DNA of 53,207 nt from Clostridia bacterium (GCA_017448975.1 JAFSKN010000034.1:1-53207), one strand, 5' to 3'. Positions 36,522-44,195 are shown, counted from the first letter of the stretch. The notes: generated from the sequence alone by a model not told the origin. A program made the numbers and translations.

Positions 36522-36947
36522 TGCGAAGCAGGGGGCTTCTTCAGCCCCCTAAACCCCTGAACCAGGGCCGCTTGGCCCTGGACCCATCCTGGCGAATTAA
36601 CTTGGATAGAAAAAACAAACGACATCCACCTGTTGCCGGGAGATACGAAAGTTTGATGGCTTCTGGCCCACAGAAAGCCGAGGAACAATCCCCAGGGGAA
36701 AGCGAGCTTTCCCCCTGGGATTTTCCCGGCTTTCCCCGGATGTTTTGCATCCGGGTTGGCCGCTTTCAGCGGCCGGGCCAGAAGCACACCGGCTGCAAGA
36801 TTGGCTGTTTCCTCCAAGCAACGGTGGGAAATTGCTTTCTCTCCGCGTTAAGTAATTTCCGCAAACGAGGGTCCAGGGAGATCATCTCCCTGGTGCGGGG
36901 TCTGGGGCCGCAGAGGCCCCAGGGGTTCTATTCATTTCTACGAACAG
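36522..36947. repeat. Hairpin-rich intergenic element, copy B, with four-way-junction core
   Basis: No gene is supported here. Head hairpin GGGGGCT/AGCCCCC (36531-36549), then CCAGGGCC/GGCCCTGG (36562-36581). The core spans 36659-36785, exactly as long as copy A: closing stem GCTTCTGGCC/GGCCAGAAGC, arm GAAAGCCG/CGGCTTTC (36673-36734) with an inner GGGGAAAGC-type tip, stem CCCGGATG/CATCCGGG (36735-36755) and stem GGCCGCT/AGCGGCC (36758-36774). Tail hairpins CCAGGGAGAT/ATCTCCCTGG and CTGGGGCC/GGCCCCAG follow. It lies between the flippase and mazG genes. Confidence 0.85.
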
Positions 36948-36956
36948 GTGATTATC

Positions 36957-38387
36957 GTGAATCAAATTACAGTAACTTCCCTTGGCCCCGGCAGTCGGGA
37001 TTATTTGACCCTGGGCACGATCAATGCCATCAAAAGCGCCGAAAAAGTGATCCTGCGCACGCGCCTGCGCTGCGACGCGGCGGATTATTTGGCGGAAATC
37101 GGGGTACAATTTGAAACGCTGGATTTTCTGCATGAGGCATGCGAGGATTTCGAGGAATTGAAGGAACGCGCCGTAGCGTATCTGCTGCAAGCGGCGGAGG
37201 AGCAGGCGATATGCTACGCGGTGTTCGACGCGTCCGCCGACGAGACGGTGGCCGCACTCTGCGCCCGGGCGGACGTGACCGTGCTGCCCGGCGTTTCCCT
37301 GTCCGCGCCTTTCCTGGCCGCCGCCCCGGCCCAGGAGAAGATCGAGATCCAGACCGCCAGCAGCCTTTCGATCACATCCATTCAAAACCCCCTGCTGATT
37401 CTGGAATGTGATTCCAAAATCCTCATGGGCGACTGCAAGCTGCAATTGCTGGACTGGTACGGCCCCGATCAGCCGGTGCTGTTCTTCCCGCCCTCCGATT
37501 CCCCTATCCGCAAGTACGTGGAAATCCCCCTTGCCGACCTGGACCGGCAGAAGAAATACGACCACACCTGCGCCGCCCTGCTGCCGCCCGTGGAGCTGAC
37601 CGCCCGGGAGCGCTTCGACTTTTACGATCTGGTGCGGGTCATGGCGATTTTGCGGGGAGAAAACGGCTGCCCCTGGGATAAGGAGCAAAATCACGAATCC
37701 CTGCGCAAGTACCTGATCGAGGAAGCCTACGAGACCGCCGCCGCCGTGGCGGAGGGCGACTGGGATCACGTGGCGGACGAACTGGGGGACGTGCTGCTGC
37801 AAGTGGTTTTCCAGGCCAACATCGGCCGCCAGTACGGCACCTTTGAGCTGTCCGACGTGACCAGCCACATTTGCCGCAAAATGATCGCCCGGCACCGCCA
37901 CATTTTCGGCACCGACCGCTGCGAGACCGCAGACGACGTGCTGAAAAACTGGGAAAAGATCAAGAAGGAGGAACGGGGCTTTAAAACCCAATCCGATGTG
38001 CTGCGGGGCGTTTCCCCCGGCCTTCCGCCCCTCATGCGCGCCGCCAAGGTGCAGAAGAAGGCACAGGACGTGGGCTTTTCCCACCCCGACGCCAAGAGCG
38101 CGCTGAAAAAGGTGTACGAGGAAGCCGACGAAGTACGCGCGGCGCTGGACAAGCCCGCCGGCGATCTGGAAGAAGTGCTGGGCGATTTGTTCTTTGCCTG
38201 CGTCAACGCCGCCCGTTTGGCGGGCATCGACGCCGGGGAAGCGCTGGAAAAAGCCACGAAAAAGTTCATAAATCGTTTTTCTGCCATGGAAACCGCGATT
38301 TTCCAGGCAGGAAAACGCTTTCAGGACTTGACAATATCAGAAATGGATGTATACTGGAATCGTAGCAAAACCCGCCCGCAGAATTAA
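36957..38387 (+). CDS. mazG: MazG nucleoside triphosphate pyrophosphohydrolase with N-terminal tetrapyrrole-methylase-like domain (YabN type)
   Basis: The 476-residue protein fuses two domains. Residues 1-210 resemble the SAM-dependent tetrapyrrole methylase fold (VTSLGPGSRDYLTLGTINAI), whose role in YabN is unknown. Residues 215-476 hold tandem MazG helical domains (CPWDKEQNHESLRKYLIEEAYE, ADELGDVLLQVVFQ, RRHRHIFG region; second EEADEVRAALD, EEVLGDLFFACVN). MazG hydrolyses abnormal nucleoside triphosphates. I take GTG at 36957, seven bases after AGGTGA; GTG at 36948 is also possible. The hup promoter lies within its 3' end. Confidence 0.92.
   Translation: MNQITVTSLGPGSRDYLTLGTINAIKSAEKVILRTRLRCDAADYLAEIGVQFETLDFLHEACEDFEELKERAVAYLLQAAEEQAICYAVFDASADETVAALCARADVTVLPGVSLSAPFLAAAPAQEKIEIQTASSLSITSIQNPLLILECDSKILMGDCKLQLLDWYGPDQPVLFFPPSDSPIRKYVEIPLADLDRQKKYDHTCAALLPPVELTARERFDFYDLVRVMAILRGENGCPWDKEQNHESLRKYLIEEAYETAAAVAEGDWDHVADELGDVLLQVVFQANIGRQYGTFELSDVTSHICRKMIARHRHIFGTDRCETADDVLKNWEKIKKEERGFKTQSDVLRGVSPGLPPLMRAAKVQKKAQDVGFSHPDAKSALKKVYEEADEVRAALDKPAGDLEEVLGDLFFACVNAARLAGIDAGEALEKATKKFINRFSAMETAIFQAGKRFQDLTISEMDVYWNRSKTRPQN
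38328..38355 (+). promoter_or_regulatory. Sigma-A promoter of hup inside the end of mazG
   Basis: TTGACA (38328-38333), 16 bases, TATACT (38350-38355), giving hup its own strong promoter inside the mazG coding region. Confidence 0.8.
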
Positions 38388-38426
38388 CTCCGGGCGAACA
38401 CAAAGAATGCAATGGAGGGTTTATTC

Positions 38427-38699
38427 ATGAACAAGTCCGAACTGATCGTTGCCCTGGCTCAGAAGGCCGAGCTGTCCAAGAAGGATGCTGAAAAAGCGCT
38501 GGGCGCTTTTGTAGATGTCGTTACCGAAACCCTGAAGGCTGGCGATAAGGTTCAGCTGGTCGGCTTTGGCACCTTTGAAAGCAAAGTCCGCCCCGCCCGC
38601 ACCGCCCGCAATCCCCGCACCGGCGAAGAAATCAAGATCGACGAAACCAAGACCGCCGCTTTCAAGGTTGGCAAGGCCCTGAAGGACAGCCTGAACTGA
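38427..38699 (+). CDS. hup: HU family DNA-binding protein
   Basis: The 90-residue protein is a complete HU: helices from NKSELIVALAQKAELSKKDAE, then the beta arm GFGTFESKVRPARTARNPRTGE (in parts) with the intercalating Pro, and FKVGKALKDSLN at the end. HU bends and compacts the chromosome as a dimer. GGAGGG precedes the ATG at 38427. Own promoter and terminator, so expression can be high and independent of mazG. Confidence 0.96.
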   Translation: MNKSELIVALAQKAELSKKDAEKALGAFVDVVTETLKAGDKVQLVGFGTFESKVRPARTARNPRTGEEIKIDETKTAAFKVGKALKDSLN

Positions 38700-38715
38700 T
38701 TCAAACCGCTATTGA

Positions 38716-38746
38716 GCCGTGCCTTCTGGCGCGGCTTTTCTTTTCT
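38716..38746 (+). terminator. Intrinsic terminator after hup
   Basis: GCCGTGCC (38716-38723) pairs with GGCGCGGC (38728-38735), one G-T wobble, with a TTTTCTTTTCT tail. Confidence 0.88.
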
Positions 38747-38749
38747 GTT

Positions 38750-38940
38750 ACTACTCATCCTTCGGATTCGTAGTAACCGCGGGCGGGGATTTCATCCCCC
38801 CCGCGTGCCCCTCGGGGCCTTCCGGCCCGGCCTCCGCTGAAAATATGCCCAAGGGCATATTTCCCGGGCGCTTCGGCCCTCCCGGCGTACATGCCGCCGG
38901 TACGGATTTCAGTCAAGGGGTGCCCCCTTGACGATCCCCC
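38750..38940. repeat. Hairpin-rich intergenic element E
   Basis: No gene is supported. Successive inverted repeats include ACTACTCATCC/GGATTCGTAGT, GCGGGCGGGGAT/ATCCCCCCGC, GGGGCC/GGCCC, AAATATGCCC/GGGCATATTT and GTCAAGGGG/CCCCTTGAC. It resembles elements A-C in density of stems but I could not find the same four-way core. Confidence 0.7.
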
Positions 38941-39015
38941 GTTGATGCCGTTACTCCGGCGTTTTTTTCACTGGAGACTGAATAATTTACTTTTTTCTTA
39001 TAGAGGTGAGTATTT

Positions 39016-39288
39016 TTGCGTCTGGATAAATATTTGAAGGTTTCCCGCATCATCAAGCGCCGCACCGTGGCCAAGGAAGCCTGCGACGGCGGCCGCGTCA
39101 CCATCAACGGCAAGGTCGCTAAGGCCGGGGCCGAAATCAAGGAAGGCGACGTCATGGAGATCCGCTTCGGCAACCGGGTGGGCCGCTATGAGATCACCGA
39201 CGTGAAAGAAGTGGTGCGCAAGGAAAACGCCGCCGAGATGTACCGGGTGCTGGAGGAAAGCCCCGAAATCGCCAAGGAGCGGGGCTGA
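39016..39288 (+). CDS. rqcP: S4-domain RNA-binding protein RqcP (YabO)
   Basis: The 90-residue protein is a single S4 domain: RLDKYLKVSRIIKRRTVAKEACDGGRV, then TINGKVAKAGAEIKEGDVMEIRFG. RqcP binds the stalled 50S-tRNA complex with RqcH in ribosome quality control, adding Ala tails. Position after mazG and hup matches the B. subtilis yabN-yabO order. The start is TTG, six bases after AGAGGTGAG. The downstream sporulation genes yabP and yabQ and the divIC gene, usual neighbours in spore formers, are absent here. Confidence 0.88.
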   Translation: MRLDKYLKVSRIIKRRTVAKEACDGGRVTINGKVAKAGAEIKEGDVMEIRFGNRVGRYEITDVKEVVRKENAAEMYRVLEESPEIAKERG

Positions 39289-39314
39289 TCCTTCTTCAGG
39301 GCGCTTTTTGAGCG

Positions 39315-39353
39315 AAAAAAACCTTGAAAGCGCATGGCTTTCAAGGTGCTTTT
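39315..39353. terminator. Bidirectional terminator between rqcP and thiT
   Basis: ACCTTGAAAGC (39321-39331) pairs with GCTTTCAAGGT (39337-39347); A-run before and T-run after serve the two converging genes. Confidence 0.88.
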
Positions 39354-39359
39354 CCCCGT

Positions 39360-40064
39360 TTATTTCGCTTTCATGATCTTCATCACCGGTTTTGCGATCA
39401 GCAGCGCAAGCAGCAGGCAGATGGCCACCTCGGGAATCAGGTATACGCCATTGTAAACGATGGAGTACAGAACGGGCGATGAAAACTCCATATTTCCGAT
39501 CTTCAGCCCGTAATCAAGGTACTCATAGGCCCACATAATGCCCGCTAAAATGGCGGAAACCGCGCGTCCGAGCACCGCGATGGGAATGGCGACGTACAGC
39601 CATTGGTCCTTCTTCTTCCACGCGATTCCAGCCAAGCCCAGGGCCGCAAAAGCGAGAAGATAATCAAAAATGAACTGCCATGTATTCAGCCATTGCGGAT
39701 CCTGGAAATACTGCAGTACCCCGTAAGCCAGCCCGGCCAACAGCCCGGGTCCCACGCCGTAGCAGGCGGAAAACAGCATGAGCGGCAGCATAGAGCCTGG
39801 GGTGACGCTGCCGTGCGTGGGCATCCTGAACAGCCGGATACAGCTGAGCACAAAGGACAGCGCAATGCTCAACGCGCCCATCGACAGCATTTTGGCATTG
39901 AAGCGCTTACTCGAGCGGGACACGGCGAACAGGATTGCCGCAATAGCCGCCAGCGCCGCCACCGCGATCCATACTTTGCCTGGCGTTTCTGTGAATTTTT
40001 CAACTAATTCCTCGCTCCAGGCAGGTGTTTCTTCGGCTAAAGCCGATCCAAGGAAAAGATTCAT
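39360..40064 (-). CDS. thiT: Energy-coupled thiamine transporter, ThiT
   Basis: The 234-residue membrane protein is the thiamine-binding S component of an ECF transporter. Six membrane segments are seen after an N-terminal extension that carries an extra hydrophobic helix (about 33-50). ALSIALSFVLSCIRLFRMPTHGSVTPGSMLPL, PGLLAGLAYGVLQYFQDP and GRAVSAILAGIMWAYEY (in parts) hold the residues that bind thiamine in this family. The ATG at 40064 follows GGAGGT; a longer frame runs back through the riboswitch and is rejected. A TPP riboswitch with promoter and terminator lies upstream. The ECF energising genes are not in the window. Confidence 0.93.
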   Translation of the reverse strand: MNLFLGSALAEETPAWSEELVEKFTETPGKVWIAVAALAAIAAILFAVSRSSKRFNAKMLSMGALSIALSFVLSCIRLFRMPTHGSVTPGSMLPLMLFSACYGVGPGLLAGLAYGVLQYFQDPQWLNTWQFIFDYLLAFAALGLAGIAWKKKDQWLYVAIPIAVLGRAVSAILAGIMWAYEYLDYGLKIGNMEFSSPVLYSIVYNGVYLIPEVAICLLLALLIAKPVMKIMKAK

Positions 40065-40104
40065 GTCTTCTACCTCCGTTTTTTTCTTTTGCCGCATCCG
40101 GCAT

Positions 40105-40137
40105 ACAAAAACCCACATGCTCATCTCGCATGTGGGG
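40105..40137 (-). terminator. Riboswitch-controlled terminator of thiT
   Basis: Minus strand CCCACATGC (40128-40136 region) pairs with GCATGTGGG (40112-40120 region), with a TTTTTGT tail. It lies between the TPP aptamer and the thiT start, so it is the expected expression platform. Confidence 0.88.
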
Positions 40138-40167
40138 AAGAACGAACAGCGGCCATCTCTGTCCGCG

Positions 40168-40246
40168 CGCCGCTTCCCTACGGTAGGATGATCTACACAG
40201 GTTCCAGGGGTGCTTCTCAGCCGCTTGCGCGGCGCCCCCAGCGGAT
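40168..40246 (-). ncRNA. TPP (THI-box) riboswitch
   Basis: On the minus strand the aptamer has the conserved pieces in order: GCTGGGGGCGCC, CGGCTGAGAAG, CACCCCTGGAACCTG, then CTACCGTAGGGAAGCG. These are the THI-box landmarks GGGGUGC, CUGAGA, ACC..GAACCUG and CGUAGGGAAGC. With thiamine pyrophosphate bound, the downstream terminator should form and thiT should be off. Confidence 0.95.
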
Positions 40247-40257
40247 GCGTTTCCATC

Positions 40258-40285
40258 ATTATATCATCTTCCCAACGTATGTCAA
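40258..40285 (-). promoter_or_regulatory. Sigma-A promoter of the thiT riboswitch transcript
   Basis: Minus strand TTGACA (40280-40285), 16 bases, TATAAT (40258-40263). Transcription would start about 8 bases before the aptamer. The -35 box overlaps the ribosome site of the divergent gene at 40298. Confidence 0.85.
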
Positions 40286-40297
40286 GGAGATATCACC

Positions 40298-40882
40298 ATG
40301 GAGCATCATTTTTTTGCCTACATCAACCGTATGAAATTTATTCACCGCTGGGGCCTCATGCGCAACACCCTGCCGGAAAACGATATGGAGCACGCTTTGC
40401 AAACCGCCATGATCGCCCACGCCATCGCCGTGATGGGCAATGTGCGCTATCAAAAGCATTACAACGCCGAATACGTGATGGCCCTCGCCATGTACCACGA
40501 CGCCAGCGAGGTCATCACCGGCGACCTGCCCACCCCCATCAAACACCATAACCCCGCCATCAAAACGGAATACAACAAGCTGGAGGACATCGCCGCCCAA
40601 AAGCTGATTTCCATGCTGCCCCCCGATCTGCGGGACTATTATACGCCCCTCATCGCCCACGACGAATCCACCGACGAATGGAAGCTCGTCAAGGCCGCCG
40701 ACCGCATTTGCGCCTACATCAAATGCTTAGAGGAACGGAAAAGCGGCAATCTGGAATTTGAATCCGCCCGCAAGTCCGTGAAAAAATTCCTGGATCAGGT
40801 CGATCTGCCCGAAGTCCAGGATTTCATGAGCCAGTGCGTCCCCGGCTTCGCCATGACCCTGGACGAAATTTCCGAGGAGTAA
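40298..40882 (+). CDS. HD-domain 5'-deoxynucleotidase, YfbR-like
   Basis: The 194-residue protein has the YfbR layout: HRWGLMRNTLPENDMEHA near the start with Arg-Asn and Glu-His, YHDASEVITGDLPTPIK with the HD metal pair, and VKAADRICAYIKC with the last metal Asp. YfbR removes phosphate from deoxynucleoside monophosphates, including dUMP in the thymidylate pathway. CAAGGAG precedes the ATG. It is followed by hairpin copy 4 and then the kinase-dUTPase gene, so a deoxynucleotide role fits the neighbourhood. Confidence 0.9.
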   Translation: MEHHFFAYINRMKFIHRWGLMRNTLPENDMEHALQTAMIAHAIAVMGNVRYQKHYNAEYVMALAMYHDASEVITGDLPTPIKHHNPAIKTEYNKLEDIAAQKLISMLPPDLRDYYTPLIAHDESTDEWKLVKAADRICAYIKCLEERKSGNLEFESARKSVKKFLDQVDLPEVQDFMSQCVPGFAMTLDEISEE

Positions 40883-40894
40883 AAAAGGGAGTTG

Positions 40895-40945
40895 CTGGGG
40901 GAACCGCTTTTGTGCCAAAAGCAGTTCCCCCAGACCCCTTCCGAA
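40895..40945 (+). repeat. CCGCTCTTT-type intergenic hairpin, copy 4
   Basis: CTGGGGGAACCGCTTTTG (40895-40912) pairs with CAAAAGCAGTTCCCCCAG (to 40932) with one mismatch. The trailer is ACCCCTTCCGAAAACCGCC. It lies 12 bases after the YfbR-like stop codon, in the gene's orientation. Confidence 0.78.
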
Positions 40946-41022
40946 AACCGCCTGCGAATGGAAAAGGCGGAGAAATTTGAAGCGGTTTCCCGCTGTTACA
41001 AAAAGTAAAGGTGCGGCATCAA

Positions 41023-41997
41023 ATGAATCAACGCTTTGGTATCGTCATATGCGGCCTGAACGGCTGCGGGAAATCTACCCTGACGCGGATTTTAGCCCAG
41101 GAATTGGGTTATCTTCGCATGGACGTGGAGGATTATTACTTTCAGCCCGCCGCCAATCCTTACGCTTCCAGCCGTACCAAGGAGGAAGTGCGGGCTTTGA
41201 TGCTTGCCGACATCCGGCGCTGTCCTCGCTTCGTGCTGGCCTCCGTCCGCGCCGATTGGGGAAAAGAAATCAATGATGCTTATGCTCTGGCCGTGGTACT
41301 CTCCGCGCCGAAGGAAACCCGCTTGCAGCGCATTGAAGGTCGGGAGATCGACAAATTCGGCAGCCGCGTGCTGCCCGGCGGGGACATGTACGCCCAGCAG
41401 CAGCGCTTCCGCGCCACCGTGGCAGACCGCACGGAGGATATGGTGGAGGAGGGGCTTCCGCGCCTTTCCTGCCCCATTCTTCGCTTGAACGCGGAAAACT
41501 CCGTACAAGACAACATCAAGGCCATCAAAAATGCGTATGAAAAGGTGATTGCCATGCAGGAAAACGCTCCCCTGACCATCCAGGTGCGTTATCACGCGGA
41601 TATTCCACCCCTGGAAAAGCTGCCCCAGGGGGATTGGATCGACCTGCGCGCGGCGGAAACCGTGGACATGAAAGCCGGGGAGTACCGGCTCATTTCCTTA
41701 GGCGTATCCATGAAGCTGCCCGCGGGCTATGAAGCCCACGTGGCCCCCCGCAGCTCCACCTTTAAAAAGTGGGGCATCCTGATGACCAACAGCGTGGGCG
41801 TCATCGATGAAAGCTATTGCGGAGACAACGATCTATGGTACTTTTCCGCCGTGGCCCTGCGGGACACCCATATCGAGCAGGGCGATCGCATCTGTCAATT
41901 CCGCCTCATGAAAAAAATGCCGGACGCGCGTCTTGAAACGGTGGAAATCCTGTCCGCGCCGGATCGGGGCGGCATCGGCTCCACGGGAGAAAGATAG
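41023..41997 (+). CDS. P-loop kinase-like domain fused to dUTPase
   Basis: The 324-residue protein has two parts. Residues 1-175 are a P-loop kinase or AAA_18-type domain with Walker [10 protein letters not shown] (11-19), a DVEDYYFQP segment and a lid-like [14 protein letters not shown]. Residues 182-324 are a trimeric-type dUTPase: motif I IDLRAAE, motif II PRSST, motif [15 protein letters not shown] with the catalytic Asp, motif [11 protein letters not shown] and motif [10 protein letters not shown]. dUTPase makes dUMP and keeps uracil out of DNA. The kinase substrate is unknown. The ATG at 41023 follows AAAGGTG. The YfbR-like and deoD genes flank it. Confidence 0.88.
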   Translation: MNQRFGIVICGLNGCGKSTLTRILAQELGYLRMDVEDYYFQPAANPYASSRTKEEVRALMLADIRRCPRFVLASVRADWGKEINDAYALAVVLSAPKETRLQRIEGREIDKFGSRVLPGGDMYAQQQRFRATVADRTEDMVEEGLPRLSCPILRLNAENSVQDNIKAIKNAYEKVIAMQENAPLTIQVRYHADIPPLEKLPQGDWIDLRAAETVDMKAGEYRLISLGVSMKLPAGYEAHVAPRSSTFKKWGILMTNSVGVIDESYCGDNDLWYFSAVALRDTHIEQGDRICQFRLMKKMPDARLETVEILSAPDRGGIGSTGER

Positions 41998-42062
41998 ATG
42001 AATTGGGACAAAATGCGCTATTATCTCCTGCTGGACGAATTCTTTTGACCTTCGGAAATTCC

Positions 42063-42091
42063 TTGCGAAAATGCCGGTTCCGGTTTATAAT
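42063..42091 (+). promoter_or_regulatory. Sigma-A promoter of deoD-tudS
   Basis: TTGCGA (42063-42068), 17 bases, TATAAT (42086-42091), 44 bases before the deoD ATG. Confidence 0.75.
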
Positions 42092-42134
42092 TGAAATCAA
42101 CAGCGACGATTTGCTATCAAAGGAGGACTTCCCC

Positions 42135-42839
42135 ATGCCCACCCTGCACAACAGCGCTCAGAAGGGGGATTTCGCCCCCACCGTGCTCATGCCCGGCGAT
42201 CCTTTGCGGGCCAAATTCATCGTGGATAATTACCTCACCAACGCTGTGCTGGTGAACAATATACGCGGCATTCAGGGCTACACCGGCGAATACAAGGGCA
42301 AGCGCGTGTCCGTCATGGCCAGCGGCATGGGCATGCCCTCTATCGGCATTTATTCCTATGAGCTGTTCAACCATTACGATGTGCAGAACATCATCCGCGT
42401 AGGCTCCGGCGGCATGATTTCCCCCCATCTGCATCTGCGCGGCGTGGTTGCGGGCATGAGCGCTTACACCAATTCCAATTACGGGGCGCAGTTCGGCTTC
42501 AAGGGCAATTTGGCTCCCTGCTGCTCCTTCGCGCTGCTGGAAAAGGCCGTGGCCGCGGCCCGGAAAATGGGTGTGGAAATGCTCGTGGGCCCCGTGTACT
42601 CCACCGATACCTTCTATGACCTGAGCGAACCCAAGCCCCCCGCCATCCTCAAGGATTTGGGCGTGCTGTGCGTGGAAATGGAAGCCTACGCCCTGTACCT
42701 GAACGCTGCCTGGGCGGGCAAGAACGCCCTGGCCCTGCTCTCCATTTCCGATGACGTATTCACCGGCGAAAGCCTGACCGCCCAGGAGGTGCGCGAAACC
42801 TTCACCCAGATGATGGAAATCGCGTTGGAAATCGCGTGA
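42135..42839 (+). CDS. deoD: Purine nucleoside phosphorylase, DeoD type
   Basis: The 234-residue protein is a hexameric DeoD-type phosphorylase, which splits purine (deoxy)nucleosides into base and (deoxy)ribose 1-phosphate. Signature stretches are VLMPGDPLRAKFI, ASGMGMPSIGIYSYEL, IIRVGSGGM (phosphate loop), CVEMEAYALYLNA and the catalytic Asp in SISDDVFTGE. AAAGGAGG precedes the ATG at 42135; the longer frame crosses the promoter and is rejected. The tudS gene overlaps its stop (GTGA). Confidence 0.95.
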   Translation: MPTLHNSAQKGDFAPTVLMPGDPLRAKFIVDNYLTNAVLVNNIRGIQGYTGEYKGKRVSVMASGMGMPSIGIYSYELFNHYDVQNIIRVGSGGMISPHLHLRGVVAGMSAYTNSNYGAQFGFKGNLAPCCSFALLEKAVAAARKMGVEMLVGPVYSTDTFYDLSEPKPPAILKDLGVLCVEMEAYALYLNAAWAGKNALALLSISDDVFTGESLTAQEVRETFTQMMEIALEIA

Positions 42840-43264
42840 GGATTCTGGTCAGCGCCTGCCTGCTGGGCCTGTGCTGCCGGTACGATGGGCAAAGCAAGCA
42901 AAACGACCGGGTGATGTGCCTTGCGGAAAAGCACGAATTGATTCCCGTTTGCCCGGAGCAGTTAGGCGGTCTGCCCACGCCCCGGCCGCCCGCTGAAATC
43001 AAAAACAGCCGGGTCATCAGCAATTTGGGCCGGGACGTGACCGCGCAATATGAAAAAGGCGCGGCGGAAGCCCTGCGCCTGTATGATCTATTGCATTGCG
43101 ACTGCGCCCTGCTCAAAGCCCGCAGCCCTTCCTGCGGCACGGATCGGGTGTACGACGGCACTTTCTCCGGCGCGCTCATTCCCGGCCAGGGAATCACCGC
43201 GAAGCTGCTTTCACAGCATCATGTCACCGTTCTGTCCGAAGAGACATTTGAGAGCTTCTTTTAA
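42836..43264 (+). CDS. DUF523 family protein, TudS-like thiouracil desulfurase
   Basis: The 142-residue protein is a complete DUF523 protein. Conserved Cys are in SACLLGLCCRYDG, in VCPEQLGGL and in ARSPSCG. Members of this family bind a [4Fe-4S] cluster, and TudS enzymes remove sulfur from 2-thiouracil. The GTG start overlaps deoD by four bases, so translation is coupled; a link to nucleobase salvage or detoxification is reasonable. It ends at element C. Confidence 0.85.
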   Translation: MRILVSACLLGLCCRYDGQSKQNDRVMCLAEKHELIPVCPEQLGGLPTPRPPAEIKNSRVISNLGRDVTAQYEKGAAEALRLYDLLHCDCALLKARSPSCGTDRVYDGTFSGALIPGQGITAKLLSQHHVTVLSEETFESFF

Positions 43265-43604
43265 AGACCCTCAGGGGCCTCTGCGGCCCCTGAAACCCCG
43301 CAGCAGGGGATACAATCCCCTGCACCCCATCAGGCGAACAACGAACACTCAAAAGCAAACAATTCGCGCCAGCTTGGGAAAAATAAATAGCAAGCTCCTG
43401 GGCAAAGAAAAACGAGGTATATGCCAGGGAAAAAGCGAGCTTTTTCCTGGTCATATCCTCGTTTTTCAGGTGCGCTTCGCGTACCGTGGGCGGCTTTGCC
43501 GCCCGCCCAGGAGCGATAATAGGCGACCTGGAGATGGGTCCAGGGCCCAGGCGGGCCCTGGTTCGGGGGCATGGGGGCTGAAGAAGCCCCCATAAGATTA
43601 CTTT
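43265..43604. repeat. Hairpin-rich intergenic element, copy C, with diverged four-way-junction core
   Basis: No gene is supported. The core at 43394-43514 is closed by GCTCCTGGGC/GCCCAGGAGC. It contains a long arm (GAAAAACGAGG 43407-43417 with CCTCGTTTTTC 43457-43467, tip AAAAAGC/GCTTTTT), stem GGTGCGC/GCGTACC (43469-43485) and stem GGGCGGC/GCCGCCC (43488-43504). Order and number of stems equal copies A and B though most bases differ. The flanks (AGGGGCC...GGCCCCT at 43275-43290, GGGGATACAATCCCC, CCAGGGCCC...GGGCCCTGG, GGGGGCT/AGCCCCC at 43573-43591) match those of B in reverse orientation. Confidence 0.85.
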
Positions 43605-44195
43605 CTAAATACCGTAATACGCGAAGTTTTGCAGCGGCCACACCCGCAGCACCACTTTGCCCATCAGTTCTTCCTTGCTGATGCAGCCGAAGGCCTGCAC
43701 GCGGCTGTCCACCGAGGAAGCGCGGTTATCGCCCATGACGAAAAGCTGCTCGGCGGGCACCGTATAGGGAAACTCGATATCGCACAGACCCAAATCATAG
43801 GTATGCACATAGGATTCATCCAGCACCAGACCGTTGACGGATACCCGGCCGTCCTCGTCGATTTCCAGCACGTCGCCGCCGGTAGCGATCACGCGCTTGA
43901 TGATCAGCTTGTTGTTATAGTAAAAGGAACACACGTCGCCGGGGGCGTATTCATTGGTTTTCAGGGCCACCAGCACATTGCCGGGAGCAAAATTGGGCTG
44001 CATGGAGGTGCCGGTCACGCGCAGCACGGGCAGGAAGATGGAAGCCACCAGCACCGCGATAGCCGCCACCACCACGATGGTACCGGCGGTGCTTTTCAGG
44101 GCCTGATGGTACTTGCTCTGGCTTTTGGCACGGCGCATTTCGTTCTGGATGGCGTCCAGATCGGGAAAGGGCGTTTGTTTTTTTCGCTTTGCCAT
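43605..44195 (-). CDS. lepB: Signal peptidase I
   Basis: The 196-residue protein is a type I signal peptidase with one N-terminal membrane helix (about 37-57) and an external catalytic domain. The catalytic Ser64 is in GTSMQP and the Lys100 in LIIKRVIATGGD. GDNRASSVDSR (155-165) is the conserved box. The active site is complete. GGGAG stands six bases before the ATG, inside the end of the coiled-coil gene. It is the last gene of the six-gene surface locus and the natural enzyme to process its exported proteins. Confidence 0.93.
   Translation of the reverse strand: MAKRKKQTPFPDLDAIQNEMRRAKSQSKYHQALKSTAGTIVVVAAIAVLVASIFLPVLRVTGTSMQPNFAPGNVLVALKTNEYAPGDVCSFYYNNKLIIKRVIATGGDVLEIDEDGRVSVNGLVLDESYVHTYDLGLCDIEFPYTVPAEQLFVMGDNRASSVDSRVQAFGCISKEELMGKVVLRVWPLQNFAYYGI

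Noticed and set aside
36521-37114. 197-codon frame between the flippase and mazG genes
   Set aside because: It lies over element B and then the wrong frame of mazG; it looks open only because of GC-rich stems.
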